The notes: generated by a model from the sequence alone, not told the origin. DNA of 64,000 nucleotides from Lolium rigidum (GCF_022539505.1 NC_061508.1:65357754-65421753); one strand, 5' to 3'; counted from the first letter of the stretch, positions 45,173 to 57,238 are shown. Numbers and translations: made by a program.

Positions 45173-46830
45173 TGCTTTTATTTTTGTTTTTGTTTGAATA
45201 AGATCGGATCCTAGCAATCCTTGTTTGGGAGAGGGACACGCTCCGCTTTTTCATATGAACACTTGTTCTAAGTTTTACTTTTAATGTTCATTGATAAAAG
45301 TTGGAAGCTACATCACTTATGGTTATTTGGTTGGAAACAGAAAATGCCTCATATTCTCTTGAATAATTTGACACTTGGCAATTGTTTTGAGCTCTCAAGT
45401 AGATCATGATTAAGTTTTTTCATGTAGTTTAAACCTATTAGTGGAGAACTACTGTAGAGCTTGTTGAAATTGGTTTGCATGATTGGTCTCTCTTAAGGTC
45501 TAGATATTTTCCGGTAAAAGTGTTTGAGCAACAAGGAAGACGAGTGTAGAGTATTATAATGCTTGCAATATGTTCTTATGTAAGTTTTGCTGTACCGGTT
45601 CATACTTGTGTTTGCTTCAAACAACCTTGCTAGCCAAAGCCTTGTACTGAGAGGAAATGCTTCTCGTGCATCCAAAACCTTGAGCCAAAACCTATGCCAT
45701 GTGTGTCCACCATACCTACCTACTATATGGTATTTTCTGTCATTCCAAGTAAATACTTCATGTGCTACCTTTAAACAATTCAAAACTTATTATCTCTTAT
45801 TTGTGTTAATGTTTTATAGTTCATGAGGAAGTATGTGGTGTTTTATCTTTCAATCTTGTTGGGCAGCTTTCACCAATGGACTAGTGGCTTCATCCGCTTA
45901 TCCAATAATTTTGCAAAAAGAGCTAGCAGCGGTGTTCCCAGCCCCATTAATTAACCTTCACTAATAATTCTCTTCACATGGTTTGCTCTGATTCATCAGT
46001 AAGCAACTTAATTTTGCAAATAGACACTCCTTCATGGTATGTGAATGTTGGAAGGCACCCGAGGATTCGGTTAGCCATGGCTTGTGTAAGCAAAAGGTTG
46101 GGAGGAGTGTCAACTATAAATAAAACTAAAATACATGTGTAAACAAAAGAGAAGAGGGATGATCTACCTTGCTGGTAGAGATAACATCCTTCATGGGAGC
46201 CGCTCTTTGAAAGTCTGTTTGGCAAGGGGGTTACAGTGCCCACTACCATTCGTTGACAACAACAAACACCACTCAAAACCTTACTTTTATGCCATCTATA
46301 TGATTTCAAAACTTAAAAAGCTCTAGCACATGATTTAATCCCTGCTTCCCTCTGCGAAGGGCCTTTCTTTTACTTTATGTTGAGTCAGTTTACCTACTTC
46401 CTTCCATCTTAGAAGCAAACACTTGTGTCAACTCTGCATTGATTCTTACATACTTGCTTATTTGCATTCATCATATTACTTTGTGTTGACCATTATCCAT
46501 GAGATATACATGTTGAAAGTTGAAAGCAATTGCTGAAACTTAAATCTTCCTCTGTGTTGCTTCAATGCTTTTACTTTGAATTTATTGCTTTATGAGTTAA
46601 CTCTTATGTCAGACTTTTTGATGCTTGTCTTGAAAGTACTATTCATGAAAAGTTTTGCTATATGTTATCTATTTGTTAGCAACTATAGATCATTGCCTTG
46701 AGTCACTGCATTCATCTCATATGCTTTATAATAGTATGATCAAGGTTATGTAAGTACCATGTCACTTCAGAAATTATTCTTTTTATCGTTTACCTATTCG
46801 AGGACGAGTAGGAACTAAGCTTGGGGATGC
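45173..46830 (+). other. Element D 3' non-coding region, second part
   Basis: AT-rich continuation after E. A conserved stem-loop lies at 46793-46812 and the third AAGCTTGGGGATGC copy (46815-46830) abuts the 3' LTR and probably serves as the plus-strand primer. No convincing ORF. Confidence 0.65.
46793..46812 (+). promoter_or_regulatory. Stem-loop before the 3' LTR of element D
   Basis: CCTATTCGAGGACGAGTAGG: inverted arms CCTA(T)TCG / CGAGTAGG, 18 bp before the LTR. Position and pairing are conserved in B, C and F although the bases differ. Confidence 0.6.
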
Positions 46831-48362
46831 TGATACGTCTCCAACGTATCCATAATTTCTGATGTTCCATGCTTGTTTTATGACAATACTTACATGTTTT
46901 GCTTGCACTTTATAATGTTTTTATGGTTTTCCGGAACTAACCTATTAACAAGATGCCACAGTGCCAGTTCCTGTTTTCTGCTGTTTTTGGTTCCAGAAAT
47001 GCTATTCGGGCAATATTCTCGGAATTGGACGAAATCAACGCCAAACATCTTATTTTTCCCGGAAGGCCCCAGAACACCGAAGGAGAGTCGGAGGCGAGCC
47101 AGGGGGGCCCCACACGACAGGGCCGCGCGGGCTCCACCCTGGCCGCGCCGGCCTATGGGGAGGAGGCCCCGTGGCCCCTCCGACTCCGTCTCATCGCCTA
47201 TATAAGCCCTTTCGACCTAAAAACGCGACACCAATTGAAAAAACTCCAGAAAGACTCCAGGGGCGCCGCCACCATCGTGAAACTCCAATTCGGGGGACAG
47301 AAGTCTCTGTTCCGGCACCCTGCCGGGACGGGGAAGTGCCCCCGGAAGCCATCTCCATCAACGCCATCGCCTCCATCATGCTCCGTGAGTAGTTCCCCCA
47401 TGGACTACGGGTTCTAGAAGTAGCTAGTTGGTATTCTCTCCCCCATGTACTTCAATACAATGATCTCATGAGCTGCCTTACATGATTGAGATTCATCTGA
47501 TGTAATCGGTGTTGTGTTTGTTGGGATCCGATGGATCATACATTATGATTAGTCTATCTATAAAGTTTGTGAAGTTATTGTTGCTGCAATCTTGTTATGC
47601 TTAATGCTTGTCACTAGGGCCCGAGTGGCATGATCTTAGATTTAAGCTCTATACTTATTGCTTAGATTGTATCTACAAGTTGTATGCACATGTCTATGTC
47701 CGGAACCAAAGGCCCCAAAGTGACAGACAATTGGGACAAGCTGGAGGGGAAGGCTTAGATATGAGGATCACATGTTTTCACGGAGTGTTAATGCTTTGCT
47801 CCGGTGCTCTATTAAAAGGAGTGCCTTAATTTCCGATAGATTCCCTAGAGGCCCGGCTGCCACCGGCTGGTAGGACAAAAGATGTTGTACAAGTTTCTCA
47901 TTGCGAGCACGTATGACTATATATGGAAAACATGCCTACATGATTAATGATCTTGATGTTCTGTCTTAATGCTATTTCAATCCTATCAATTGCCCAACTG
48001 TAATTTGTTCACCCAACACTTGTTATTAGAGAGTTACCACTAGTATAGATAGCTGGGAACCCCGGTCCATCTCGCATCATCGTATACTCGTTCTACATGT
48101 CATTGGAAGTAGTATCAACTATTTTCTGGTGCCATTGCTCTCATATTACTATTACTGCTGCTGTGTTACTGTTACTACTGCTCTCATATTATTGCTACTT
48201 TCACATCACCCCTGTTACTAGTGCTTTTCCAGGTGCAGCTGAATTGACAACTCAGTTGTTAAGGCTTATAAGTATTCTTTACCTCCCCTTGTGTCGAATC
48301 AATAAATTCGGGTTTTACTTCCCTCGAAGACTGTTCCGATCCCCTATACTTGTGGGTCATCA
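46831..48362 (+). repeat. Element D 3' LTR
   Basis: 1532 bp, ends GGGTCATCA. Compared with the 5' LTR it reads CTGCTG at about 46979-46983 where the 5' LTR reads CGATG, and CCAGAAA where that copy reads CCGGAAA. Confidence 0.92.
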
Positions 48363-48367
48363 CGAAA

Positions 48368-49574
48368 CCCCCAGTACCGAGAGACACGATACGGAAAACC
48401 TTCCAGAGACGCCGCCGCCGCCAATCCCATCTCGGGGGATTCAGGAGATCGCCTCCGGCACCCTGCCGGAGAGGGGAATCATCTCCCGGAGGTCTCTTCA
48501 TCGCCATGATCGCCTCCGGATCGATGTGTGAGTAGTCCACCCCTGGACTATGGGTCCATAGCAGTAGCTAGATGGTTGTCTTCTCCTCATTGTGCTATCT
48601 TGTTAGATCTTGTGAGCTGCCTATCATGATCAAGATCATCTATTTGTAATGCTACATGTTGTGTTTGTTGGGATCCGATGAATATTGAATACTATGTCAA
48701 GTTGATTATCAATCTATCATATATGTTATTTATGTTCTTGCATGCTCTCCGTTGCTAGTAGAGGCTCTGGCCAAGTTGATACTTGTGACTCCAAGAGGGA
48801 GTATTTATGCTCGATAGTGGGTTCATGCCTCCATTAAATCCGGGACAAGTGACGTAAAGTTCAAAGGCTGTGGATGTGCTCGTTGCCGGTAGAGATAAAA
48901 CATCGATGCTTTGTCTAAGGATATTTGTGTTGATTACATTACGCACCATACTTAATGCAATTGTCTGTTGTTTGCAACTTAATACTGGAGGGGGTTCGGA
49001 TGATAACCTGAAGGTGGACTTTTTAGGCATAGAAGCATGCTGGATAGCGGTCTATGTACCTTGTCGTAATGCCCTGATTAAATCTCATAGTACTCATCAT
49101 GATATATGTATGTGCATTGTTATGCCTTCTTTATTTGTCAATTGCCCAACTGTAATTTGTTCACCCAACATCTGTTTATCTTATGGAAGAGACACCACTA
49201 GTGAACTGTGGACCCCGGTCCTATTCTTTACATCTGAAATACAATCTACCGCAATTGTTCTTTACTGTTCTTCGCAAAAAATCATCATCTTCCACACAAT
49301 ACGTTTAATCCTTTATTTACAGCAAGCCGGTGAGATTGACAACCTCACTGTTACGTTGGGGCAAAGTACTTTGATTGTGTTGTGCAGGTTCCGCGTTGGC
49401 GCCGGAATCCCTGTTGTTGCGCCGCACTACACTCCGCCACCATCAACCTTCAACGTGCTTCTTGGCTCCTACTGGTTCGATAAACTTTGGTTTCTTTCTG
49501 AGGGAAAACTTGCTACTGTACGCATCACGCCTTCCTCTTGGGGTTCCCAACGGACGTGTCGACTGCACGCATCA
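48368..49574 (+). repeat. Element C 5' LTR, second part
   Basis: Resumes after the right TSD of D and ends GCACGCATCA. Together with 35411-35801 it is 1598 bp. Confidence 0.9.
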
Positions 49575-49585
49575 AGCTCTTTTTC

Positions 49586-49602
49586 TGGCGCCGTTGCCGG
49601 GG
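49586..49602 (+). promoter_or_regulatory. Element C primer-binding site (tRNA-Asp)
   Basis: TGGCGCCGTTGCCGGGG, 11 bases after the LTR, the same primer choice and spacing as element D. Confidence 0.85.
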
Positions 49603-49830
49603 AGATCAAGACACGCTGCAAGGGGAGTCTCCCACATCCAATCTCTTTACTTTGTTTTTGTCTTGCTTTACTTTATTTTATTTACTGCTTGTTTGCTCTT
49701 ATATCAAAAACACAAAAAAATTAGTTGCTAGTTTTACTTTATTTACTGTCTTGTTCTCCATATTAAAAACACAAAAAAATTAGTTACTTGCATTTACTTT
49801 ATTTAGTTTGCTTTATTTACTACTGCTAAA

Positions 49831-51939
49831 ATGGGTACTGTTGAGAATACTAAGTTGTGTGACTTCACTAGCACAAATAATAATGATTTCTTATGCACAC
49901 CTATTGCTCCACCTGCTACTACAGCAGAATTCTTTTAAATTAAACATGCCTTACTGAATCTTGTTATGAGAGAGCAATTTTCTGGTGTTAGTTCTGATGA
50001 TGCTGCTGCCCATCTTAATAATTTTTTTGAACTATGTGAAATGCAAAAGTATAAGGATGTAGATGGTGACATTATAAAATTAAAATTGTTTCCTTTCTCC
50101 TTAAGAGGAAGAGCTAAAGTCTGGTTGCTATCTCTGCCTAGAAATAGTATTGATTCATGGACTAAATGTAAGGATGCTTTTATTGGTAGATATTATCCTC
50201 CCGCTAAAATTATATCTTTGAGAAGTAGCATAATGAATTTTAAGCAATTAGATAATGAACATGTTGCTCAAGCATGGGAGAGAATGAAATCTTTGGTGAA
50301 GAATTGCCCAACCCATTGACTCGACTACTTGGATGATCATCCAAACCTTTTATGCAGGATTGAATTTTTCTTCGCGGAACCTATTGGATTCAGCTGCTGG
50401 AGGTACCTTTATGTCCATTACTTTGGGGGCGGCAACAAAGCTTCTTGATGATATGATGATAAATTACTCTTAATGGCACACGGAAAGAGCTCCACAAGGT
50501 AAGAAGGTAAATTCTGTTGAAGAAACCTCCTCCTTGAGTGATAAGATTGATGCTATTATGTCTATGCTTGTGAATCGTAGATCTAATGTTGATCCTAATA
50601 ATGTTCCTTTAGCTTCATTGGTTGCCCAAGAAGAACATGTTGATGTGAACTTCATTAAAAATAATAATTTCAACAACAATGCTTATAGGAATAATTCTGG
50701 TAACAACTATAGGCCATATCCTTCCGCTAATGGTAATGGTTATGGTAATTCTTATGGGAATTCTTACAACAATAATAGGAGTGTACCCCCTGGTCTTGAA
50801 GCCATGCTTAAAGAATTTATTAGTACACAAACTGCTTTTAACAAATCTGTTGAAGAAAAGCTTGATAACATTGATATTCTTGCTTCTAAGGTTGATAGAC
50901 TTGCCTCTGATGTTGATCTTTTAAAATTGAAAGTTATGTCTAATAAGGATATTGATAATAAAATTGTTACTACAGCAAATGCCATCCAAGTTTGAATTAA
51001 TGAAAATATTAGATTGATGGCTGAATTGCATGCTAGGTGGGAAAGAGAAGAAAACGAAAAACTAGCTAAAGAGAATAATGTAGCTAAAGTTTGGACTATT
51101 ACCACCACTAGTAATGATAATGCTTCACATGTTGCTACACCCCTACTATCAATGGTAAAATAATTGGTGTTGGCAATGTTTCTACTCCTAGTGCAAAGCG
51201 TGCAAAATTGCTCGAAACTGCTAAAACTGCTGAAATTGATAAAACTGCTGAAATTTTTCAAAATATTGGGGACAATGATCCCATTGCTGTAGATCATAAT
51301 GGTTTAGATTTTGATGATTGTGACATCTCTGAAGTTATAAAGTTCTTACAAAAACTTGCTAAAAGTCCCAATGCTAGTGCTATAAATTTGGCCTTTACAA
51401 AACATATTACAAATGCTCTCATAAAAGCTAGAGAAGAGAAACTAAAACTTGAAACCTCTATTCCTAGGAAGTTAGAAGATGGTTGGGAGCCCATCATTAA
51501 GATGAGGGTCAATGATTATGATTGTAATGCTTTATGTGATCTTGGTGCAAGTATTTCTGTTATGCCTAAGAAAATTTATGATATGCTTGACTTACCACCA
51601 TTGAAAAACTGTTATTTGGATGTTAATCTTGCTGATAATGCTATAAAGAAACCTTTGGGGAGGATTGATAATGCTCGTATTATGGTTAACAATAACCTTG
51701 TCCCCGTTGATTTTGTTGTCTTGGATATTGAATCCAATGCATCTTGTCCCATTATATTGGGAAGACCTTTTCTTCGAACTGTTGGTGCCACCATTGATAT
51801 GAAGGAAGGTAATATTAAATATCAATTTCCTCTTAAGAAAGGTATGAAACACTTCCCTAGAAAGAGAATGAAGTTAACTTATGATTCTATTATTATAACA
51901 AATTATGATGTTGATGCTTCATCTCTTCACAATACTTGA
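49831..51939 (+). pseudogene. Element C gag and retropepsin (Athila type), broken
   Basis: Start ATG 49831 (MGTVENTKLCDFTSTNNND). Gag core: LKLFPFSLRGRAKVWLLSLP, FIGRYYPPAKI and HVAQAWERMKSLVKNCPTHG at 50085-50319, matching the retrotransposon gag domain of Athila-type elements. An Asn-rich low-complexity region with YGNSYGNSYNNN follows at 50650-50780, then a coiled-coil-like part. The protease has ALCDLGASISVMPKKIYDML near 51530-51590 and CPIILGRPFLRTVGATIDM, i.e. the DLGAS active-site variant. Breaks: TAA at 49936, frameshift near 50320 (CTCGAC where CTGAC would keep the frame), TAA at 50471, TGA at 50993 and a frameshift near 51145. No pol follows. Confidence 0.85.
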
Positions 51940-54496
51940 TTCACACTTTCTGCGCCTAGCTGAAAGGCGTTAAAGAAAAGCGCTTATGGGAGACAAACAT
52001 TATTTTACTTCTGCACTTTATTTTATATTTGAGTCTTGGAAGTTGTTATTACTGTAGCAACCTCTCCTTATCTTTATATTATTGCATTGTTGTGCCAAGT
52101 AAATTCTTTGATAGTAAAGTCAATACTAGATTTGGATTACTGCGCAGGAACATATTTCTTGCTGTCACGAATTTGAGCAGTAGTCTCTGTAGAAAATTTA
52201 TAAAAATCTGCCAATTTACGTGCGTGATCCTCAGATATGTACGCAACTTTCATTCAATTTGGGCATTTTCATCTGAGCAAGTTTGGTGCCTCTTAAAAAT
52301 TCGTCTTTACGGACAGTTCTGTTTTGACAGATTCTGCCTTTTATTTTGCATTGCCTGTTTTGCTATGTTTGATGGATTTCTTTGTTCCATTAACTTTCAG
52401 TAGCTTTGTGCAATGTCCAGAAGTGTTAAGAATGATTATGTCACCTCTGAATACATGAATTTTCAATTATGCACTAACTCTCTAATGAGTTTGTTTTGAG
52501 TTTGGTGTGGAGGAAGTTTTCAAGGGTCAAGAGAGGAGGATGATACAATATGATCAAGAAGAGTGAAAAGTCTAAGCTTCGGGATGCCCCCGTGGTTCAT
52601 CCCTGCATATTTTAAGAAGACCCAAGCGTCTAAGCTTGGGGATGCCCAAGGCATCCCTTCTTCATCGACAACTTATCAGGTCACCTCTAGTGAAACTATA
52701 TTTTTATTCCGTCACATCTTATGTGCTTTACTTGGAGCGTCTGTTTGTTTTTATTTTTGTTTTTATTTGAATAAAATCGGATCCTAGCATTCTTTGTTTG
52801 GGAGAGAGACACGCTCCGCTGTTTCGTATGAACACATATGTTCTTAGCTTTATCTTTAATGTTCATTGCGAAGGTTGAACTACTTCATTCATTGCTATAT
52901 GGTTGGAAACGGAAAATGCTGCATGTGGTAATTGGTATAATATCTTGAATAATTTGATACTTGGCAATTGTTGTGCTCATATAGATCATGTTTAAGCTCT
53001 TGCATCATGTACTTTGTACCTATTAATGAAGAACTACATAGAGCTTGTTAAAATGTGGTTTGCATGATTGATCTCTAGAGTCTAGATATTTTCTGGTTAA
53101 GGTGTTTGAACAACAAGGAGACAATGTAAAGACTTATAATTCTTACAATATGTTCATATGTGAGTCTTGTTGCACCGTTTCATACTTGAGTTTGCTTCAA
53201 ACAACCTTGCTGGCCTAGCCTTGTATTGAGAGGAATTCTTCTCGTGCATCCAAATCCTTGAGCCAACAACCATGCCATTTGTGTCCACCATACCTACCTA
53301 TCACATGGTATTTCTCCGCCATTCCAAAGTAAATTACTTGAGTGCTACCTTTAAAATTTCTATCCTTTTCCTTTGCAATATATAGCTCATGGGAAAAATA
53401 GCCTTAAAAACTATTGTGGTGAAGAATATGTACTTATGTGTCTTATTTCTTAATAAGTTGCTTGTTGAGCGGTAACCATGTTTCTGGGGACGCCATCAAC
53501 TTTCACCTTTGTTGAATATCATGTGAGCTGCTATGCATGGGAAAAATAGCCTTAAAAACTATTGGGCCGCTAACTAAAGCCATGATCCATGGTGGAAATT
53601 TCAGTTTGGACAATTAATCCTCAATCTCTTATGAGAATATTATCTGTTGTTGAATGCTTATGCATTAAAGAGGAGTCCATTATCTGTTGTCTATGTTGTC
53701 CCGGTATGGATGTCTAAGTTGAGAATAATCAAAAGCGAGAAATCCAATGCGAGCTTTCTCCTTAGACCTTTGTACGAGGCAGCATAGAGGTACCCCTTTG
53801 TGACACTTGGTTGAAACATATGCTATGCAATGATAATCCATGTTAATCCAAGCTAATTAGGACAAGGTGCGAGCACTATTGGTATACTATGCATGAGGCT
53901 TGCAACTTATAGGATATCTTATACATAACACATATGCTTTATTACTACCGTTGACAAAATTGTTTCTTGTTTTCAAAATGAAAAGCTCTAGCACAAATAT
54001 AGTAATCAATGCTTCCTCTCGCGAAGGGCCTTTCTTCTACTTTATTGTTGAGTCGGTTTACCCATTCTTTCTATCTTAGAAGCAAACACTTGTATCAACT
54101 GTGTGCATTGATTCTTATATGTTTACCTATTGCACTTGTTATATTACTTTGTGTTGACAATTATCCATGAGATAAATATGTTGAAGTTGAAAGCAACTGC
54201 TGAAACTTATATCTTCCTTTGTGTTGCTTCAATACCTTTACTTTGAATCTATTGCTTTATGAGTAACTCTTATGAAAGTCTTATTGATGCTTGTCTTGAA
54301 AGTATTATTCATGAAAAGTCTTTGCTATATGATTCATTTGTTTACTCATTATCTTCGTCATTGCTTCGAATCGCTGCATTCATCTCATATGCTTTACAAT
54401 AGTATGATCAAGATTATGATAGCATGTCACTTCAGAAATTATCTTTGTTATCGTTTACCTAATCGAGTGCGAGTAGGAACTAAGCTTGGGGATGCT
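51940..54496 (+). other. Element C 3' non-coding region
   Basis: About 2.56 kb of AT-rich sequence where pol would be in a complete element. It contains the GCGCCTAGCTGAAAGGCG hairpin just after the stop, the motif copies at 52573-52588 (with CGGGATGCC), 52631-52646 and 54481-54495, and a stem-loop at 54458-54477. The same layout is found in B, D and F. Confidence 0.7.
54458..54477 (+). promoter_or_regulatory. Stem-loop before the 3' LTR of element C
   Basis: CCTAATCGAGTGCGAGTAGG, imperfect arms of the conserved pre-LTR hairpin, 19 bp before the LTR. Confidence 0.5.
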
Positions 54497-56095
54497 TGAT
54501 ACGTCTCAAACGTATCTATAATTTCTTATGTTCCATGCTACTTTATTGATGATACTCACATGTTTTATACACATTATATGTCGTTATTATGCATTTTCCG
54601 GCACTAACCTATTGACGAGATGCCGAAGAGCCGATTGCTCGTTTTCTGCTGTTTTTGGTTTCAGAAATCCTAGTAAGGAAATATTCTCGGAATTGGACGA
54701 AATCAACGCCCAGGGGCCTATTTTTCCACGAAGCTTCCAGAAGTCCGAAGAGGAAACGAAGTGGGGCCACGGGGCGCCGCCACACTAGGGCGGCGCGGCC
54801 TACAGGGGGCCCGCGCGGCCCTAGCGTGTGGGGCCCCTGTGACGCCCCTTGACCTGCCCTTCCGCCTACTTAAAGCCTTCGTCGCGAAACCCCCAGTACC
54901 GAGAGCCACGATACGGAAAACCTTCCAGAGATGCCGCCGCCGCCAATCCCATCTCGGGGGATTCAGGAGATCGCCTCCGGCACCATGCCGAAGAGGGGAA
55001 TCATCTCCCGGAGGTCTCTTCATCGCCATGATCGCCTCCGGATCAATGTGTGAGTAGTCCACCCCTGGACTATGGGTCCATAGCAGTAGCTAGATGGTTG
55101 TCTTCTCCTCATTGTGCTATCATGTTAGATCTTGTGAGCTGCCTATCATGATCAAGATCATTTATTTGTAATGCTACATGTTGTGTTTGTTGGGATCCGA
55201 TGAATATTGAATACTATGTCAAGTTGATTATCAATCTATCATATATGTTATTTATGTTCTTGCATGCTCTCCGTTGCTAGTAGAGGCTCTGGCCAAGTTG
55301 ATACTTGTGACTCCAAGAGGGAGTATTTATGCTCGATAGTGGGTTCATGCCTCCATTAAATCCGGGACGATGATGAAAGTTCTAAGGTTGTGGATGTGTT
55401 GTTGCCACTAGGGATAAAACATCGATGCCTTGTCTAAGGATATTTGTGTTGATTACATTACGCACCATACTTAATGCAATTGTCCGTTGTTTGCAACTTA
55501 ATACTGGAGGGGTTCGGATGATAACCTCGAAGGTGGACTTTTTAGGCATAGATGCATGCTTCGGATAGCGGTCTATGTACCTTGTCGTAATGCCCTTATT
55601 AAATCTCATAGTACTCATCATGATATATGTATGTGCATTGTTATGCCTTCTTTATTTGTCAATTGCCCAACCGTAATTTGTTCACCCAACATCCGTTTAT
55701 CTTATGGGAGAGACACCACTAGTGAACTGTGGACCCCGGTCCTATTCTTTACATCTGAAATACAATCTGCTGCAATTGTTCTTTACTGTTCTTCGCAAAC
55801 AATCATCATCTTCCACACAATACGTTTAATTCTTTGTTTACAGCAAGCCAGTGAGATTAACAACCTCACTGTTACGTTGGGGCAAAGTACTTTGATTGTG
55901 TTGTGCAGGTTCCACGTTGGCGCCGGAATCCCTGGTGTTGCGTCGCACTACACTCCGCCACCATCAACCTTCAACGTGCTTCTTGGCTCCTACTGGTTTG
56001 ATAAACCTTGGTTTCTTTCTGAGGGAAAACTTGCTACTGTACGCATCACACCTTCCTCTTGGGGTTCCCAACGGACGTGTCGACTGCACGCATCA
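54497..56095 (+). repeat. Element C 3' LTR
   Basis: 1599 bp, begins TGATACGTCTCAAACGTATC, ends GCACGCATCA, followed by TSD AAGGC. Confidence 0.92.
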
Positions 56096-56100
56096 AAGGC

Positions 56101-56606
56101 TCCGGGGGTCGATCCCCGTCCCGGAAACAAGAACTTCTGACCCCCGAAACTAGGTTTCGCGATGGCGGCGGCGCTCTGGGAGTCTTTCTGGAGTATGATA
56201 GATATCTCTAGGGTTTTCGCGTCGTGGGGGACAAATAGGCAAAGGGGCGATGTCGGTGGAGTCCCGAGGTGGGCTCCCCACACGCCGGCGCGCCTGTGGG
56301 CCCGGCCGCGCGGGCCGCATGGGGAGGAGGCCGTGGGCCTCCCCGGGCTTGCCCTTCTGGCTCCGTGTGTCCCTCGGAAAAATAGGAGGTTTGGCTTTTG
56401 TTTCGTCGAATTCCGAGAATATTGCCCGAACAGCTTTCCTGGAACCAAAAACAGCAGAAAACAGGAACTGACACAGTGGCATCTTGTTAATAGGTTAGTC
56501 CCAGAAAATGTATAATAATGATATATAATGCATATAAAACATGTGACAATGATACATAAAAGAAGCATGAAACATCAGAAATTATAGATACGTTGAAGAC
56601 GTATCA
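56101..56606 (-). repeat. Element B 5' LTR, second part
   Basis: Remaining 506 bp of the B 5' LTR, ending GAAGACGTATCA, followed by TSD GTCGC at 56607-56611. Confidence 0.9.
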
Positions 56607-56611
56607 GTCGC

Positions 56612-57002
56612 CAGCCGTTTGATCGAGTCAACGGGTCGCGCGCGTCCGTCCGATGTCCATCATGCACGGGAGGCTTTTCTCCACCACGTGGGTGGTCCCC
56701 GCCATCCACATGCCCCAGTTTGCATCGCATCTGAAAGCCATGGCTGTACCGCCACCATGCGCAACCGGAGTGGACGCCGCCGGGAAGGACGCCGTCGGAG
56801 AAGACCACTTGTAGCAGCACCGTCACCTTTTGTAGCAACGACGACGGCCTTGTGTAGCAGCCATGCCGGCCTTCCGTAGCAACGCCGACATACTTTTGTA
56901 GCAGCGCCACCGACAGCTTGTAGCAGCGCCGCCGGCCACTCGTAGCAGCCTCGACGAGCGATTGTAGCAGCGCCGCCGGTGACATAGGCATCCCAAATGG
57001 GC
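56612..57002. other. Older flanking DNA with a 22-bp repeat
   Basis: Continuation of the native sequence interrupted by A and B; joined to 28725-28798 it reads through a GC-rich stretch (CAGCCGTTTGATCGAGTCAACGG region). The short ORFs on both strands come from the repeat. I cannot assign it to a known element. Confidence 0.5.
56809..56978. repeat. Degenerate 22-bp tandem repeat, eight units
   Basis: The core GTAGCA recurs at 56811, 56832, 56854, 56876, 56898, 56920, 56942 and 56964, i.e. every 21-22 bp, followed by C/G-rich spacers of GCGCCGCCGG type. Unit sequences vary but the period is strict. No ORF is kept across it. Confidence 0.75.
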
Positions 57003-57138
57003 CTGCCGAATATAGTACCCGGGGTTTATTGAAGGCCCACTACCCGAAGAATAAGAAGATTCGGAAGCCCAAGATGTATTTAAGGAAAAGATAGAGTTGT
57101 AATAGGAAGTGTTATTTGTAATCTGGCGGGATGAGTTA
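57003..57138 (+). repeat. Possible partial LTR of another element, cut by the gap
   Basis: Begins TGCCGAATATAGTACCCGGG and continues through AAGGCCCACTACCCGAAG and TTTAAGGAAAAGATAGAG, which I associate with the start of a grass LTR. It runs into the gap, so neither its end nor a partner LTR can be seen. Confidence 0.4.
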
Positions 57139-57238
57139 NNNNNNNNNNNNNNNNNNNNNNNNNNNNNNNNNNNNNNNNNNNNNNNNNNNNNNNNNNNNNN
57201 NNNNNNNNNNNNNNNNNNNNNNNNNNNNNNNNNNNNNN
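57139..57238. other. Assembly gap of 100 N
   Basis: Exactly 100 N, the customary placeholder for a gap of unknown size. The sequences on either side belong to different LTR families. Confidence 0.97.

Larger units (their letters stand above)
35802..48362 (+). mobile_element. Element D: pol-less LTR retrotransposon, same family as B, split by E
   Basis: Perfect TSD CGAAA (35797-35801 and 48363-48367), inserted in the 5' LTR of C. LTRs are 1531 bp (35802-37332) and 1532 bp (46831-48362). The interior has a tRNA-Asp PBS, one ORF (37599-38967) and a long AT-rich 3' region interrupted by element E. Native length is about 7.1 kb. No gag, RT or integrase domain is recognisable. It is more recent than C and B because it interrupts C. 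Confidence 0.92.
35411..56095 (+). mobile_element. Element C: pol-less Athila-type Gypsy with gag-protease, split by D
   Basis: Plus strand; perfect TSD AAGGC at 35406-35410 and 56096-56100, inserted in the 5' LTR of B. The 5' LTR is 35411-35801 plus 48368-49574 (1598 bp); the 3' LTR is 54497-56095 (1599 bp). PBS matches tRNA-Asp exactly over TGGCGCCGTTGCCGGGG (49586-49602). Coding capacity is gag plus retropepsin (49831-51939); RT, RNase H and integrase are absent and replaced by about 2.5 kb of AT-rich DNA. Native length without D is about 8.1 kb. Gag and protease sequence resemble the Athila lineage. Confidence 0.9.
28799..56606 (-). mobile_element. Element B: pol-less LTR retrotransposon (LARD-like), host of three nested insertions
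   Basis: Minus-strand LTR element with perfect TSD GTCGC (28794-28798 and 56607-56611). The 3' LTR is at 28799-30280; the 5' LTR is split by element C into 34388-35410 and 56101-56606. The interior (30281-34387) holds one ORF at 32812-34113 and about 2.5 kb of AT-rich non-coding sequence, with no reverse transcriptase, integrase or RNase H. Native length is about 7.1 kb. It is the same family as element D by LTR, leader and ORF. It must rely on enzymes from an autonomous partner, probably an Athila-type Gypsy given its tRNA-Asp type PBS and its similarity to the chassis of C. Confidence 0.9.

Noticed and set aside
48870..49724. 284-codon plus-strand ORF in the C LTR and leader (also 55556-56140 and 57608-58123)
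   Set aside because: Crosses LTR end and PBS; AT-rich LTR sequence; interrupted differently in each copy.
56809..56978. CRISPR-like array
   Set aside because: Units are adjacent and diverged with no unique spacers; plant nuclear context.
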